From: an uncultured Clostridia bacterium
GTDB lineage: Bacteria > Bacillota > Clostridia > Oscillospirales > Acutalibacteraceae
Direction: 5' to 3'
DNA: 64,000 bases
Assembly (NCBI GenBank): GCA_944384705.1
Contig: CALWUI010000020.1
Span: forward strand, 62,001 to 126,000
Positions within the stretch are counted from its first letter, which is position 1; every line of letters begins with the position of its first letter. The notes beneath the pieces are model-generated. The model did no database searches. It was not told the origin of the DNA and saw only the letters and a program-made list of their open reading frames with translations. The position numbers and the translations under genes are program-made. Shown piece after piece: positions 45,532 through 54,641 of this stretch.

Positions 45532-46155
45532 GTGAATATTCTCGTTATTGGATGCGGCAAGCTGGGCTCAAGGCTTGCAAATACTTTATGCTACCACGGG
45601 CATGATGTTTCTATTGTGGATAGAAATGAATCAGCATTTGAACAGCTTTCGGATGATTTTGATGGAATGACTGTTGTAGGCATGCCAATGGATATGAATG
45701 TTTTGCGAAATGCTGGAGTTGAAAGTTGTGACGCCGTAGCAGTTGTGACTTCGGATGACAACCTTAATATAACAGTATCTCAAATAGTTAAGGAGTTTTT
45801 TTACGTCGAAAATGTTGTTGCGCGAATTACCGACCCAGTTCGTGAAGATGTTTTTCATCAATTTGGCTTAAAAACGGTTTGCCAGACTAATTTAGCTTGT
45901 GGAGCACTGTACTCTGCGCTAGTAGAGGAATTTGCCGAAAAGCAGCTCCATTTTGGAGACAATACCATAGGGATAAAAGCGAAAGAAGTCGATCCGATTT
46001 TGGTTGGCCGAACTGTAGATTCTCTTCCGATGAGAACGGGTGAGGCCATTATGGGAGTGCTAAGAGAAAATGGCAAACTATATCTTTTTGATGGACGTCA
46101 AAAAATAGTTTTGAACCCTAAAGATAAAATTATATTAACTTATATAAGTGATTAA
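45532..46155 (+). CDS. TrkA-type NAD-binding potassium channel regulator (1)
   Basis: The 207-residue protein has an RCK-N Rossmann domain (ILVIGCGKLGSRLANTLCYH, nucleotide-binding GxGxxG) and a C-terminal RCK-C domain after residue 135. It is a gating subunit for Trk/Ktr potassium uptake; the transport subunit is not in the window. GTG start at 45532 is 16 bases from AGGAG, with an AGCA/TGCT mini-inverted repeat between, a milder version of the distant-SD pattern. Followed by a second such gene. Confidence 0.85.
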   Translation: MNILVIGCGKLGSRLANTLCYHGHDVSIVDRNESAFEQLSDDFDGMTVVGMPMDMNVLRNAGVESCDAVAVVTSDDNLNITVSQIVKEFFYVENVVARITDPVREDVFHQFGLKTVCQTNLACGALYSALVEEFAEKQLHFGDNTIGIKAKEVDPILVGRTVDSLPMRTGEAIMGVLRENGKLYLFDGRQKIVLNPKDKIILTYISD

Positions 46156-46156
46156 C

Positions 46157-46202
46157 AAGGGAGGAATTTAATAATTGTTCTAAACAATTATTACTGATTA
46201 TG
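46157..46202 (+). promoter_or_regulatory. Distant SD with perfect hairpin spacer (second TrkA gene)
   Basis: AAGGGAGG (46157-46164) is 35 bases from ATG 46200. AATAATTGTT (46170-46179) pairs perfectly with AACAATTATT (46183-46192) around a CTA triloop. There is no other in-frame start after the SD and no closer SD. TTG 46175 opens a two-codon frame, M-F-stop. Confidence 0.75.
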
Positions 46203-46862
46203 AGAATAGTAATTGTGGGTGGAGGAAAGCTAGGCTATCATTTGGCGCAGACCATGTTAGATAGGGATTATGAAGTCGAACTGATAGAAAAGGATAAAAT
46301 AAAATGTATGCGTTTAGCAGATATTCTTGATGTTGAGGTTATATGTGGAGACGGAACCGAAATTAGAGTTCTAACAGAGGCCAACACCAATAAGGCAGAT
46401 TGTTTTATTGCAGTCACGGGAAGTGATCAGGACAATTTAGTGGCGTCTCAATTGGCTAAAAAAAGATTTCAGGTAAAAAAAGTCATAACAAGAGCAAATA
46501 ATCCTAGAAATTTGGAAGCTTTAAGAAAATTAGGCATGGACAATGCAGTAAGTAGTACGGAGATTATTACGCGTTTAATTGAGCAAGAGGTAGAGAGTGC
46601 AGAAATGCGACTTTTGGCAAGTTTAAATAAAGGAAAAGCTGCAATTTGTGAGATAGTTGTTCCGGAAAATGCAAAAGTTGATGGAGTTTCGTTGAAAGAC
46701 ATCAACTTGCCAAATTCTTCGCTTATAATATCTGTTTTAAGAGACGAAAATTTAATAATTCCGCAAGGAGATACAAAGATTTATTCTGGAGATGAAGTTG
46801 TTGCAGTTTGTGATGGGCATTCCCAAAAAAGCTTAAAGAAGATATTATCTGAAAAACATTAA
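46200..46862 (+). CDS. TrkA-type NAD-binding potassium channel regulator (2)
   Basis: The 220-residue paralog of the preceding gene has MRIVIVGGGKLGYHLAQTML (GxGxxG), AVTGSDQDNLVASQLAKKRF, and an RCK-C domain with VPENAKVDGVSLKDINLP near the end. Two single-RCK proteins in tandem could form a hetero-octamer ring. The spacer from the first gene's stop to this ATG is 44 bases and contains the distant SD and hairpin. A terminator follows. Confidence 0.85.
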   Translation: MRIVIVGGGKLGYHLAQTMLDRDYEVELIEKDKIKCMRLADILDVEVICGDGTEIRVLTEANTNKADCFIAVTGSDQDNLVASQLAKKRFQVKKVITRANNPRNLEALRKLGMDNAVSSTEIITRLIEQEVESAEMRLLASLNKGKAAICEIVVPENAKVDGVSLKDINLPNSSLIISVLRDENLIIPQGDTKIYSGDEVVAVCDGHSQKSLKKILSEKH

Positions 46863-46904
46863 TAAACAAAGAATATAAAGAAAATTTTTTAAGGTAGCAT
46901 TGAA

Positions 46905-46936
46905 CCAGCCGCACTATACCGCGCGGCTGGCTTTTT
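46905..46936. terminator. Terminator with loop ACTATACCGC (copy 2)
   Basis: CCAGCCGC (46905-46912) pairs with GCGGCTGG (46923-46930), and CTTTTTA follows. It shares an 18-base core, CCGCACTATACCGCGCGG, with the terminator at 40177-40208, while the outer stem pairs differ. It separates the second TrkA gene from convergent spoIID. Confidence 0.9.
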
Positions 46937-47966
46937 ATGAGCAAAGTTCTGTGCCAGGGTAATACCTTGCGAGGATTTGCTTATAATTCGCTCCATTTTT
47001 TGCCATATCTTGTGCACCATATTGGCTCATTCCAACGCCGTGGCCGTATCCTTTTACAGCAAATAATATTTTATCGTTTTGGATATTTACATCGAAGTTA
47101 GCGGAGCGCAGTGCAAAAAGATCTCTAATTACTCTTCCAGAAGTAGATTTTTGCCCGATTTTTGCTTCAATTACCATTCCAGATGGTGAGCGACGGGTTA
47201 CTTGTATAATTGCCTGAGAGTTATCAGAAAAATATACGTCTGGCCATTTGGCTTTTACTATAGTTTTGAACGCTTCTAAATCAAATTCTTTGGAACTAAG
47301 GTACCCAGGAGCAAACAAATCTTCGGGACTAGGCACGGGTTTTAGATATTCACATGAACCACCGAAGACATCCACAATGTCTTCGGTGTTTCCGGAAGAT
47401 ATAGAGTGATATAGTGCTTGAATTAATTCTCCGTTCTGTTTTAGACTTTGCCCTAGCACAGGTTCAACTGCTTGACAAAGTTTTTCATAATAAGTACTAA
47501 AATTTTCTTCCCACCGCAACTGCATCTGTTCTTTAGAAGTGTAGTATAACCATTTAGCTGAGTCTACAGCAAAATCGGCGCCTCTTAAGGCAGGATCCGG
47601 ATTTTGTGCATTTTTTTCTTTTAAATTGCTAAAATATGTATAAGCGGCAACAGCTTGAGCTTTTAATGCCTCTGATTCAAAAGTTAGAGGCATTTCTGTT
47701 GCAACAGCACCTAGAGTAAATTCTTTTAAAGTTAGATCTAAAATAGTATCTGTTGACTGATCTAAAACCTTAAATGCATAGGTTAATTTATCTCTATCTT
47801 CTGTTTCAGTTTTATTTTTTATTTTATCCCAAAAATTAAAATTTAATTTGGGCATATTAAATTTTAAACTAAGATTAAAATCATTCAGTTCTTTTAAAGA
47901 AATAAAAAGCGGGATCGAAAAGATAAAAAGCAATAAACTAAACATAAAAATCATTTTTTGTCTCAT
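46935..47966 (-). CDS. spoIID: SpoIID, sporulation lytic transglycosylase
   Basis: The 343-residue protein has an N-terminal membrane helix (about 5-23) and a SpoIID/LytB domain with LTFESEALKAQAVAAYTYF (catalytic Glu) and the C-terminal GYGHGVGMSQYGAQDMAKNG. It cleaves septal glycan strands during engulfment together with SpoIIP, encoded 8 kb to the left. The usual spoIID neighbours murA and spoIIQ are absent. ATG at 47966, with AAAAGGATGG upstream. Confidence 0.95.
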   Translation of the reverse strand: MRQKMIFMFSLLLFIFSIPLFISLKELNDFNLSLKFNMPKLNFNFWDKIKNKTETEDRDKLTYAFKVLDQSTDTILDLTLKEFTLGAVATEMPLTFESEALKAQAVAAYTYFSNLKEKNAQNPDPALRGADFAVDSAKWLYYTSKEQMQLRWEENFSTYYEKLCQAVEPVLGQSLKQNGELIQALYHSISSGNTEDIVDVFGGSCEYLKPVPSPEDLFAPGYLSSKEFDLEAFKTIVKAKWPDVYFSDNSQAIIQVTRRSPSGMVIEAKIGQKSTSGRVIRDLFALRSANFDVNIQNDKILFAVKGYGHGVGMSQYGAQDMAKNGANYKQILARYYPGTELCS

Positions 47967-48043
47967 AATAATAAACCCATCCTTTTTAATTTTAATTTAT
48001 TATTATTTTTAATAAACTATGATAAAACTTTTAAGAGAATCTA

Positions 48044-48072
48044 TTTACAAACTATTTTTTTAGCTGTAAAAT
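48044..48072 (+). promoter_or_regulatory. Promoter for the 48107 membrane protein
   Basis: TTTACA (48044-48049) and TAAAAT (48067-48072) are spaced by 17 bases, 34 bases upstream of the start. Confidence 0.55.
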
Positions 48073-48106
48073 TAAAAATAAAAAGTCTTTTTGGAGGTTG
48101 GTAGGT

Positions 48107-49075
48107 ATGAGGCTAAAACGTACATGGATACCTTTTGTTTTATCTTTTGTAGCGATTATGGGTCTAAGAATTTATCAAATTTTATCTGTAGGAGACGCAT
48201 CAGTTAGAGTGCAGTGGGATAAGTTTGAAATGCTGTGCTTTGCTGTTTCGGCAGTGGCTAGTGTTATCATAATAATTATGAGCTATATTTCAAAGGATGC
48301 ACCAGATGTGTTTATAATAAAAAAAAGTCTTACTTTAGGATTAGTTTCGCTTTTAACTGCGGTTTTTATAGAATGGAATGCAATTAATGAGTTTAGCGCT
48401 TATTTATCAGGAGATAATGATTGGGTTAAATTAGTTTCGAGCATTTTAGGGGCTTTATCTGGCTTTGCATTTATTGCTATTGCCCTGAACCTTATAAATG
48501 AAAAGAATTATTTCGAAAAGCATAAGCTATTATCACTATTACCTACACTATGGGCGCTGACCTTGATTTTAAAACTATTCTTTAAATATAATTCTTCTCA
48601 TACAGAAATATTAAATGTGTCGGATTCTCTTGCAAAGATATGTATCTTGTTCTTTTTATTTAATCAAGCCAGACTTTTTGCAGGGTTGTTTAATGCAACT
48701 ACATTTAAAAAATTGTTCTATTTTGGATTTTCTGCGGTATTATTTACAACAGTGTATGTTACAAACTATTTGGCAGTAGCAATAGATTTAGGACGAAAAT
48801 TAAGTCTAAGTAATATTGTAGAACTTTTAAACGAGGTCGCTATTGGAGCGTATATTTTATGTACGATTTATTCTATTAAAACGGGCAAAGATTTAGTTTT
48901 GAACGAAAAAACCAAACCAAGCGATGGTGCGTCAGAAGTTCTACATAATGATTCTATAAATAATGGCTCAGTTACCAATGTTGAAACAGAGCAAACCGAT
49001 ATGGCTGAAGTTGATAAGTTAATAGAAGATATAAAGAATGAAACAGCTAAAGAGCAACAAAATCTTAAAGAATAA
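48107..49075 (+). CDS. Multi-pass membrane protein, unknown
   Basis: The 322-residue protein has about seven predicted helices (within residues 5-255) and a hydrophilic, acidic, coiled cytoplasmic tail (about 265-322, with many Glu/Asp/Lys). ATG at 48107 follows GGAGG (48093-48097) with normal spacing. I recognise no family. Upstream of gap with a 39-base spacer, so cotranscription is possible, but a functional link is not evident. Confidence 0.65.
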   Translation: MRLKRTWIPFVLSFVAIMGLRIYQILSVGDASVRVQWDKFEMLCFAVSAVASVIIIIMSYISKDAPDVFIIKKSLTLGLVSLLTAVFIEWNAINEFSAYLSGDNDWVKLVSSILGALSGFAFIAIALNLINEKNYFEKHKLLSLLPTLWALTLILKLFFKYNSSHTEILNVSDSLAKICILFFLFNQARLFAGLFNATTFKKLFYFGFSAVLFTTVYVTNYLAVAIDLGRKLSLSNIVELLNEVAIGAYILCTIYSIKTGKDLVLNEKTKPSDGASEVLHNDSINNGSVTNVETEQTDMAEVDKLIEDIKNETAKEQQNLKE

Positions 49076-49087
49076 TTAATTATTTAA

Positions 49088-50134
<1,047 letters not shown>

Positions 50135-50148
50135 TAATATTAAAGCAA

Positions 50149-50182
50149 CGTGCCGGCAGAAGGAATAGGTTCTGCCGGCACG
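50149..50182. terminator. Terminator-like hairpin between gap and bioY
   Basis: CGTGCCGGCAGA (50149-50160) pairs perfectly with TCTGCCGGCACG (50171-50182) in 12 bp with a 10-base loop. A T tract is weak on both strands, but the stability and position between convergent genes favour a bidirectional terminator. Confidence 0.7.
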
Positions 50183-50193
50183 ACTTGTGCATG

Positions 50194-50769
50194 TTATCTT
50201 ATTTTTAGAGAACTTTTTAAGCATAAAATCTTTTTGCCAATAATGGCCGAGAAAATACACCATAATAAATCAGAAGGAATAAATGAGAGCATACCTACCT
50301 GAATAGCAACGATAATTGAAATATTACTTCCAGTATAAAAATTTTTAATTAAATATATGTAAGAAACGCCACAAATATAAACAAATATTAAAGACAGAAG
50401 ATTACCGACAAATAACCATTTGACTAAAATTATTCTATGATTTTTTTCAATAAATTCACGAAAGTAACCGGATATAAAAGCACTGCCGATGAATCCTAAA
50501 ATATAGCCAAATGAAGGATAAAAAATGTATCCAATCCCACCGCCAGTAGTAAAAATTGGAAACCCAGCCAGGCCTAAAAGTAAATAAACAATCATAGCAA
50601 TTGCACCTAACTTTGAGCCGAGGATTATTCCAGCCAGGGTGCTAAAGAAAAATTGCATGCTTAAACTAGGTAAGGGTGGAGGTAGAGGAATCTTTAATAC
50701 CGTTCCAGAGACAGCCATAATAGCAACAAAAGATGCAGAGAGAGTTAAGTTTAAAAATTTTTGGTTCAT
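50194..50769 (-). CDS. bioY: BioY biotin transporter S-component
   Basis: The 191-residue protein has six predicted helices and the BioY features VPLPPLP-like N-terminal loop (IPLPPPLPSLSMQFFFSTLA) and GAIAMIVYLLLGLAGFPIFT. It is the biotin-binding subunit of an ECF transporter; the energising EcfAAT module is outside the window. It lies four bases after birA, so uptake and attachment of biotin are coexpressed, in a salvage strategy. Confidence 0.93.
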   Translation of the reverse strand: MNQKFLNLTLSASFVAIMAVSGTVLKIPLPPPLPSLSMQFFFSTLAGIILGSKLGAIAMIVYLLLGLAGFPIFTTGGGIGYIFYPSFGYILGFIGSAFISGYFREFIEKNHRIILVKWLFVGNLLSLIFVYICGVSYIYLIKNFYTGSNISIIVAIQVGMLSFIPSDLLWCIFSAIIGKKILCLKSSLKIR

Positions 50770-50773
50770 AATT

Positions 50774-51562
50774 TTAAACCTCTTTGTTATAAATACTATT
50801 ATAAAATATTTCTTCGTGATTTAAGATAATTATTTCTCCAGAAGAAGTTTTAACAACAAGTTCACCGAGTGGAGTTATATCTATTGCAACAGCATTAATA
50901 ATTTTATTGGCGCGTTTAAATTGAATTTTTTTATTTAATGTGGTACATATGGATCTATATTCGTTTATGATATCATCAAATTGAGCCAAGTTAAATTTTT
51001 TATAATAAAAATTAAAGTTTTCTAATAAACAGATAATCAACGCATTTTTAGATATAATTTTTTTGGATTCTAAAAAAATAGAAGTAGCTTTTTTAGAAAT
51101 AGCTTCATTAAATCTATTATTATATACATTTATACCTATTCCAACAATAATCGCTTTAAGATTATTGTTATAGAATAAAGTCTCGCACAAAATGCCACAA
51201 ACTTTTCGATTATTTATAAGTATATCATTTGGCCATTTAACTTCGCATTGCAGATTTGTTAAACTTTCGATTGTATAATAAACAGCAAGGGCTGCACAGA
51301 GGCACATTAATTGTAAGTAATTTGAATTAATTATTTTTGGGTAGATCAAAATAGACATATTTATTTGTTTGTTGGCAGCGCAAAGCCAAGCACGAGAAAA
51401 CCGACCTTTGCCAGCAGTTTGTTTATCGGCAAGAAAAAGTGTGTTAACATTACAAGATTTATTAGAAAAAAAATAACGTTTTGCCCATTCATTTGTTGAA
51501 TCAATTTTTTTTGCATATAATATATTTTCAAAAAAACTATTTTTAGCTAGCCATTCCTTCAT
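50774..51562 (-). CDS. birA: Biotin-protein ligase without repressor domain
   Basis: The 262-residue enzyme attaches biotin to carboxylase carrier domains. Motifs: KKIDSTNEWAKRYF, biotinyl-AMP loop KQTAGKGRFSRAW (family GRGRxxR.W), CEVKWPNDILINNRKVCGIL and a C-terminal SH3-like cap. The N-terminal helix-turn-helix of bifunctional BirA is absent, so it is not expected to repress transcription. First gene of a birA-bioY operon. Confidence 0.93.
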   Translation of the reverse strand: MKEWLAKNSFFENILYAKKIDSTNEWAKRYFFSNKSCNVNTLFLADKQTAGKGRFSRAWLCAANKQINMSILIYPKIINSNYLQLMCLCAALAVYYTIESLTNLQCEVKWPNDILINNRKVCGILCETLFYNNNLKAIIVGIGINVYNNRFNEAISKKATSIFLESKKIISKNALIICLLENFNFYYKKFNLAQFDDIINEYRSICTTLNKKIQFKRANKIINAVAIDITPLGELVVKTSSGEIIILNHEEIFYNSIYNKEV

Positions 51563-51618
51563 AATTTTGCCCCTTTTAGTTTATAGTGTAATGCATTTTA
51601 CAGGATTTTTCAAGAATC

Positions 51619-51647
51619 TTGAAGCATAGACATAAAAATGATATAAT
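51619..51647 (+). promoter_or_regulatory. Promoter for the DUF951-prfA operon
   Basis: TTGAAG (51619-51624) and TATAAT (51642-51647) are separated by 17 bases and precede the DUF951 gene by about 35 bases. Confidence 0.65.
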
Positions 51648-51682
51648 TGTTATTATCTATTTATGAGTGTGGTGATGAGCTT

Positions 51683-51883
51683 TTGGATGTAAAAATAGGT
51701 GATGTATTAGAAATGAAAAAGCCACATCCTTGCAAGGGGAAAAATTTTTTAGTCCTACGTGCGGGCATGGATTTTAAGTTGCGTTGTACAACTTGTAATC
51801 ATGAGTTTATGAGCAAACGTTCAAAAATAGAAAAAAATATAAAGAAAATATTAAGGTCTGAACCCAATAATTTAGAGGAATGA
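51683..51883 (+). CDS. DUF951-family small protein
   Basis: The 66-residue protein [20 protein letters not shown]... has a KKPHPC motif and a second Cys pair (RCTTC) with [18 protein letters not shown], the pattern of DUF951, a widespread Firmicutes family with unknown function. Possible zinc site from the cysteines. The TTG at 51683 gives the family's normal start; a longer frame back to 51647 begins inside the promoter's -10 box. Eight bases before prfA. Confidence 0.85.
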   Translation: MDVKIGDVLEMKKPHPCKGKNFLVLRAGMDFKLRCTTCNHEFMSKRSKIEKNIKKILRSEPNNLEE

Positions 51884-51890
51884 TGAAGTT

Positions 51891-52967
51891 TTGTTTGAAA
51901 AACTAGAAATTTTTAAAAAGAGAAATAATGAAATAACTAAGCTATTATGTGACCCTAATGTTGTTTCTGATCAAGAAAAATATAAGGCACTTATGAAAGA
52001 ACAAAAAAATTTAACGCCGGTTGTAGATAAATATAATGAATATGAAAAAGCTAAACACGATGCAGAAGAAGCAAAACAACTTTTAAACGAAGGTGGACTC
52101 GACAAAGATTTTAAAGAAATGGTTGAGTCTGAACTTGAAAGTGCAAGAAATTCTATAGAGAAGATAGAAGAAGAGCTTAAAATTTTGCTGCTGCCTAAAG
52201 ATCCAAACGACGATAGAAATGTTATCATAGAAATTAGAGGAGGAGCTGGAGGAGAAGAAGCAGCGTTATTCTCTGGAGTCTTGTTTAGAATGTATAGTAT
52301 GTATGCAGAAGCTAAACGGTGGAAGATAGAAATTTTAAATTCTAACGAGACGGGCCTTGGAGGCTACAAGGAAATTAGCTTTATTATTTCGGGAGAGGGA
52401 GCTTATTCTCGGTTGAAATATGAAAGCGGGGTTCATAGAGTCCAAAGAGTGCCAGAAACCGAGGCTCAGGGCAGGATCCATACTTCTACTGTGACGGTTG
52501 CTGTTTTGCCGGAGGCTGAGGATGTGGAAGTTGAAATTAATCCTTCAGATTTGCAGATAGATACATTTCGTGCAAGTGGTGCGGGTGGCCAGCACATAAA
52601 TAAAACGGAGTCTGCAATCAGAATTACACATATTCCCACTGGAGTTGTTGTAGAATGTCAAGATGAGCGCAGTCAGTATAAGAATAAAGACAAGGCTATG
52701 AAGGTCTTAAAGGCTAGGCTATTAGAGGCTAAAATGCAAGAGCAGACCGATGCAATGGCTAAAGAAAGAAAAACTCAAGTAGGAACTGGAGACCGCTCCG
52801 AAAGAATTAGAACTTATAACTATCCGCAAGGAAGAGTGACCGACCACAGAATCGGATTGACTTTGTATCGATTGGATGATGTTTTGAATGGAGATCTCGA
52901 CGAAATTATTGATTCTTTAATTACTGCAGATAGAACAGCCAAACTTGAGAATTCAATAGATAATTAA
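51891..52967 (+). CDS. prfA: Peptide chain release factor 1
   Basis: The 358-residue factor reads UAA and UAG. It has the codon-recognition tripeptide region [16 protein letters not shown] (PET in place of the usual PxT form), the catalytic [20 protein letters not shown] (GGQ) and [23 protein letters not shown] start at 51891 behind AGAGGA. The GGQ Gln is the substrate of PrmC, encoded at 44603. Confidence 0.97.
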   Translation: MFEKLEIFKKRNNEITKLLCDPNVVSDQEKYKALMKEQKNLTPVVDKYNEYEKAKHDAEEAKQLLNEGGLDKDFKEMVESELESARNSIEKIEEELKILLLPKDPNDDRNVIIEIRGGAGGEEAALFSGVLFRMYSMYAEAKRWKIEILNSNETGLGGYKEISFIISGEGAYSRLKYESGVHRVQRVPETEAQGRIHTSTVTVAVLPEAEDVEVEINPSDLQIDTFRASGAGGQHINKTESAIRITHIPTGVVVECQDERSQYKNKDKAMKVLKARLLEAKMQEQTDAMAKERKTQVGTGDRSERIRTYNYPQGRVTDHRIGLTLYRLDDVLNGDLDEIIDSLITADRTAKLENSIDN

Positions 52968-52987
52968 ATAATTAAGAAGAGTGTAAG

Positions 52988-54001
52988 ATGAAAACGAAAA
53001 TGTTATCGGCAAAAGATACAAAAGTGGCGGCGGATATATTAAGTATGGGCGGTATTGTAGCGATTCCGACAGAAACAGTTTATGGGCTTGCGGCAAATGC
53101 ACTTAACGAAAATGCGGTAAAAAAAATTTTTATTGCAAAAGGTAGACCAAGCGATAACCCATTAATTGTACATATTAGTAGTATAGAAGAGATACATAGT
53201 CTGGTGCAAGAACTTACTCCTGAGGCTGTAAAATTAGCAAATGCATTTTGGCCAGGGCCTTTAACTATTATTTTGAAAAAATCTAAGACTATTTCGGACT
53301 TAATAAGTGGTGGGTTGGATACTGTGGCGATAAGAATGCCGGCACATCGAATAGCACAGAAAATAATTAAAGAGGCTGGAGTTCCTTTGGCGGCACCATC
53401 GGCAAATTTATCTGGCAAGCCAAGCCCTACAAAAGTTGAACATGTTATTTTGGATTTGGCAGGAAAAATTGATGCTATTGTTGATTCCGGAACTTGTAAT
53501 ATAGGGCTGGAATCTACAGTGGTATCGTTGTGTAGTAAAATCCCAAAGGTATTTCGTCCGGGAGCGATAACTATAGAACAGCTAGAATCTGTGCTTGGCA
53601 AAGTCGAAATTGATAGCGCTGTGATAAATCGTTTAGATGAAAATTCTAAGCCCATATCACCAGGATTAAAGTATAAGCACTATGCACCTAAAGTAAAAGT
53701 TGTGGTTTTGAATGGCAGCAAAAAACAATACATAGACTATATTAATAATAATAAGACAAATAAAGTGGCTGCATTATGTTTTGAAGAAGATGTAAAAAAT
53801 TTGAAAGTTCCTTTTGTAACTTATGGAACAGAATTTGATCCGTCGTCGCAGGCAGAAAAATTGTTTGATGCACTTAGAGGACTTGATAAAATGAAAGATG
53901 TCAATTTGGTTTATGCACGATGTCCGGGAAAATTTGGTGTAGGATTGGCAGTTTATAATAGATTAATTCGTGCAGCAGGGTTTAATATAATAAATCTTTA
54001 A
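52988..54001 (+). CDS. tsaC: Threonylcarbamoyl-AMP synthase (TsaC/Sua5, two-domain)
   Basis: The 337-residue Sua5-type enzyme makes threonylcarbamoyl-AMP for the t6A37 modification of ANN-decoding tRNAs. YrdC domain (1-200): ILSMGGIVAIPTETVYGLAA, KGRPSDNPLIVHISS, PLAAPSANLSGKPSPT. A linker SPGLKYKHYAPK leads to the C-terminal Sua5 domain (about 225-337). Operon with prfA, 20 bases upstream. ATG behind AAGAAGAG. Confidence 0.95.
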   Translation: MKTKMLSAKDTKVAADILSMGGIVAIPTETVYGLAANALNENAVKKIFIAKGRPSDNPLIVHISSIEEIHSLVQELTPEAVKLANAFWPGPLTIILKKSKTISDLISGGLDTVAIRMPAHRIAQKIIKEAGVPLAAPSANLSGKPSPTKVEHVILDLAGKIDAIVDSGTCNIGLESTVVSLCSKIPKVFRPGAITIEQLESVLGKVEIDSAVINRLDENSKPISPGLKYKHYAPKVKVVVLNGSKKQYIDYINNNKTNKVAALCFEEDVKNLKVPFVTYGTEFDPSSQAEKLFDALRGLDKMKDVNLVYARCPGKFGVGLAVYNRLIRAAGFNIINL

Positions 54002-54061
54002 AATCTGGAAATAAATATGCTATGATTTATTTGAAATTTTATGTATTAAAAGAGGATTTTA

Positions 54062-54628
54062 ATGCTATATAGATATAAGTCTTTATTTTTGAACTTTTTT
54101 GTTTTAAGTTTTGCAGGTTTTGCTCTTTATTGTGGTCAGTTTTTTTTCTTAAAAAATGCATATCCAATAAAGTATTATGATTATATAAAGGAAAATGCTG
54201 AGAAATTTGATGTAGAAAAAGATTTAGTTTTAGCTATAATAAAATCTGAGAGCAATTTTAGACAAGATGCAGAATCGAATGCAGGAGCAATAGGTTTAAT
54301 GCAGGTTATGCCCAAAACATTTGCTTGGTTGCAAACTCATAATTTGATGCCATATTTGGATGTTGACCATTTGAAAGATCCAAAAACAAATGTTAAATAT
54401 GGTACTTATCTATTATCTATATTAAAAAAGAGGTATAATACTTTTGTAGAAATAATTTGTGCATACAACGCTGGAATAGGTACGGTAGATAAATGGCTCA
54501 AAGACTCAAGGTATTCTTGTGACGGAAAAACATTAAAAAAAATACCATATCCTGATACAGCAATTTATGTAAAAAATGTTTTAGAAAGCAAACGTATGTA
54601 TAAGAACTTGTATTTTAAAAATGATTGA
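54062..54628 (+). CDS. Membrane-anchored SLT-type lytic transglycosylase
   Basis: The 188-residue protein has an N-terminal membrane helix (about 10-30) and an SLT domain: LAIIKSESNFRQDAESNAGA (catalytic Glu in SES), IGLMQVMPKTFAWL, and ICAYNAGIGTVDKWL. It cleaves glycan strands of peptidoglycan. ATG behind AGAGGA. Its 3' end precedes the M18 peptidase gene by 13 bases. Confidence 0.9.
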   Translation: MLYRYKSLFLNFFVLSFAGFALYCGQFFFLKNAYPIKYYDYIKENAEKFDVEKDLVLAIIKSESNFRQDAESNAGAIGLMQVMPKTFAWLQTHNLMPYLDVDHLKDPKTNVKYGTYLLSILKKRYNTFVEIICAYNAGIGTVDKWLKDSRYSCDGKTLKKIPYPDTAIYVKNVLESKRMYKNLYFKND

Positions 54629-54641
54629 AAGGCGGCTTGTT

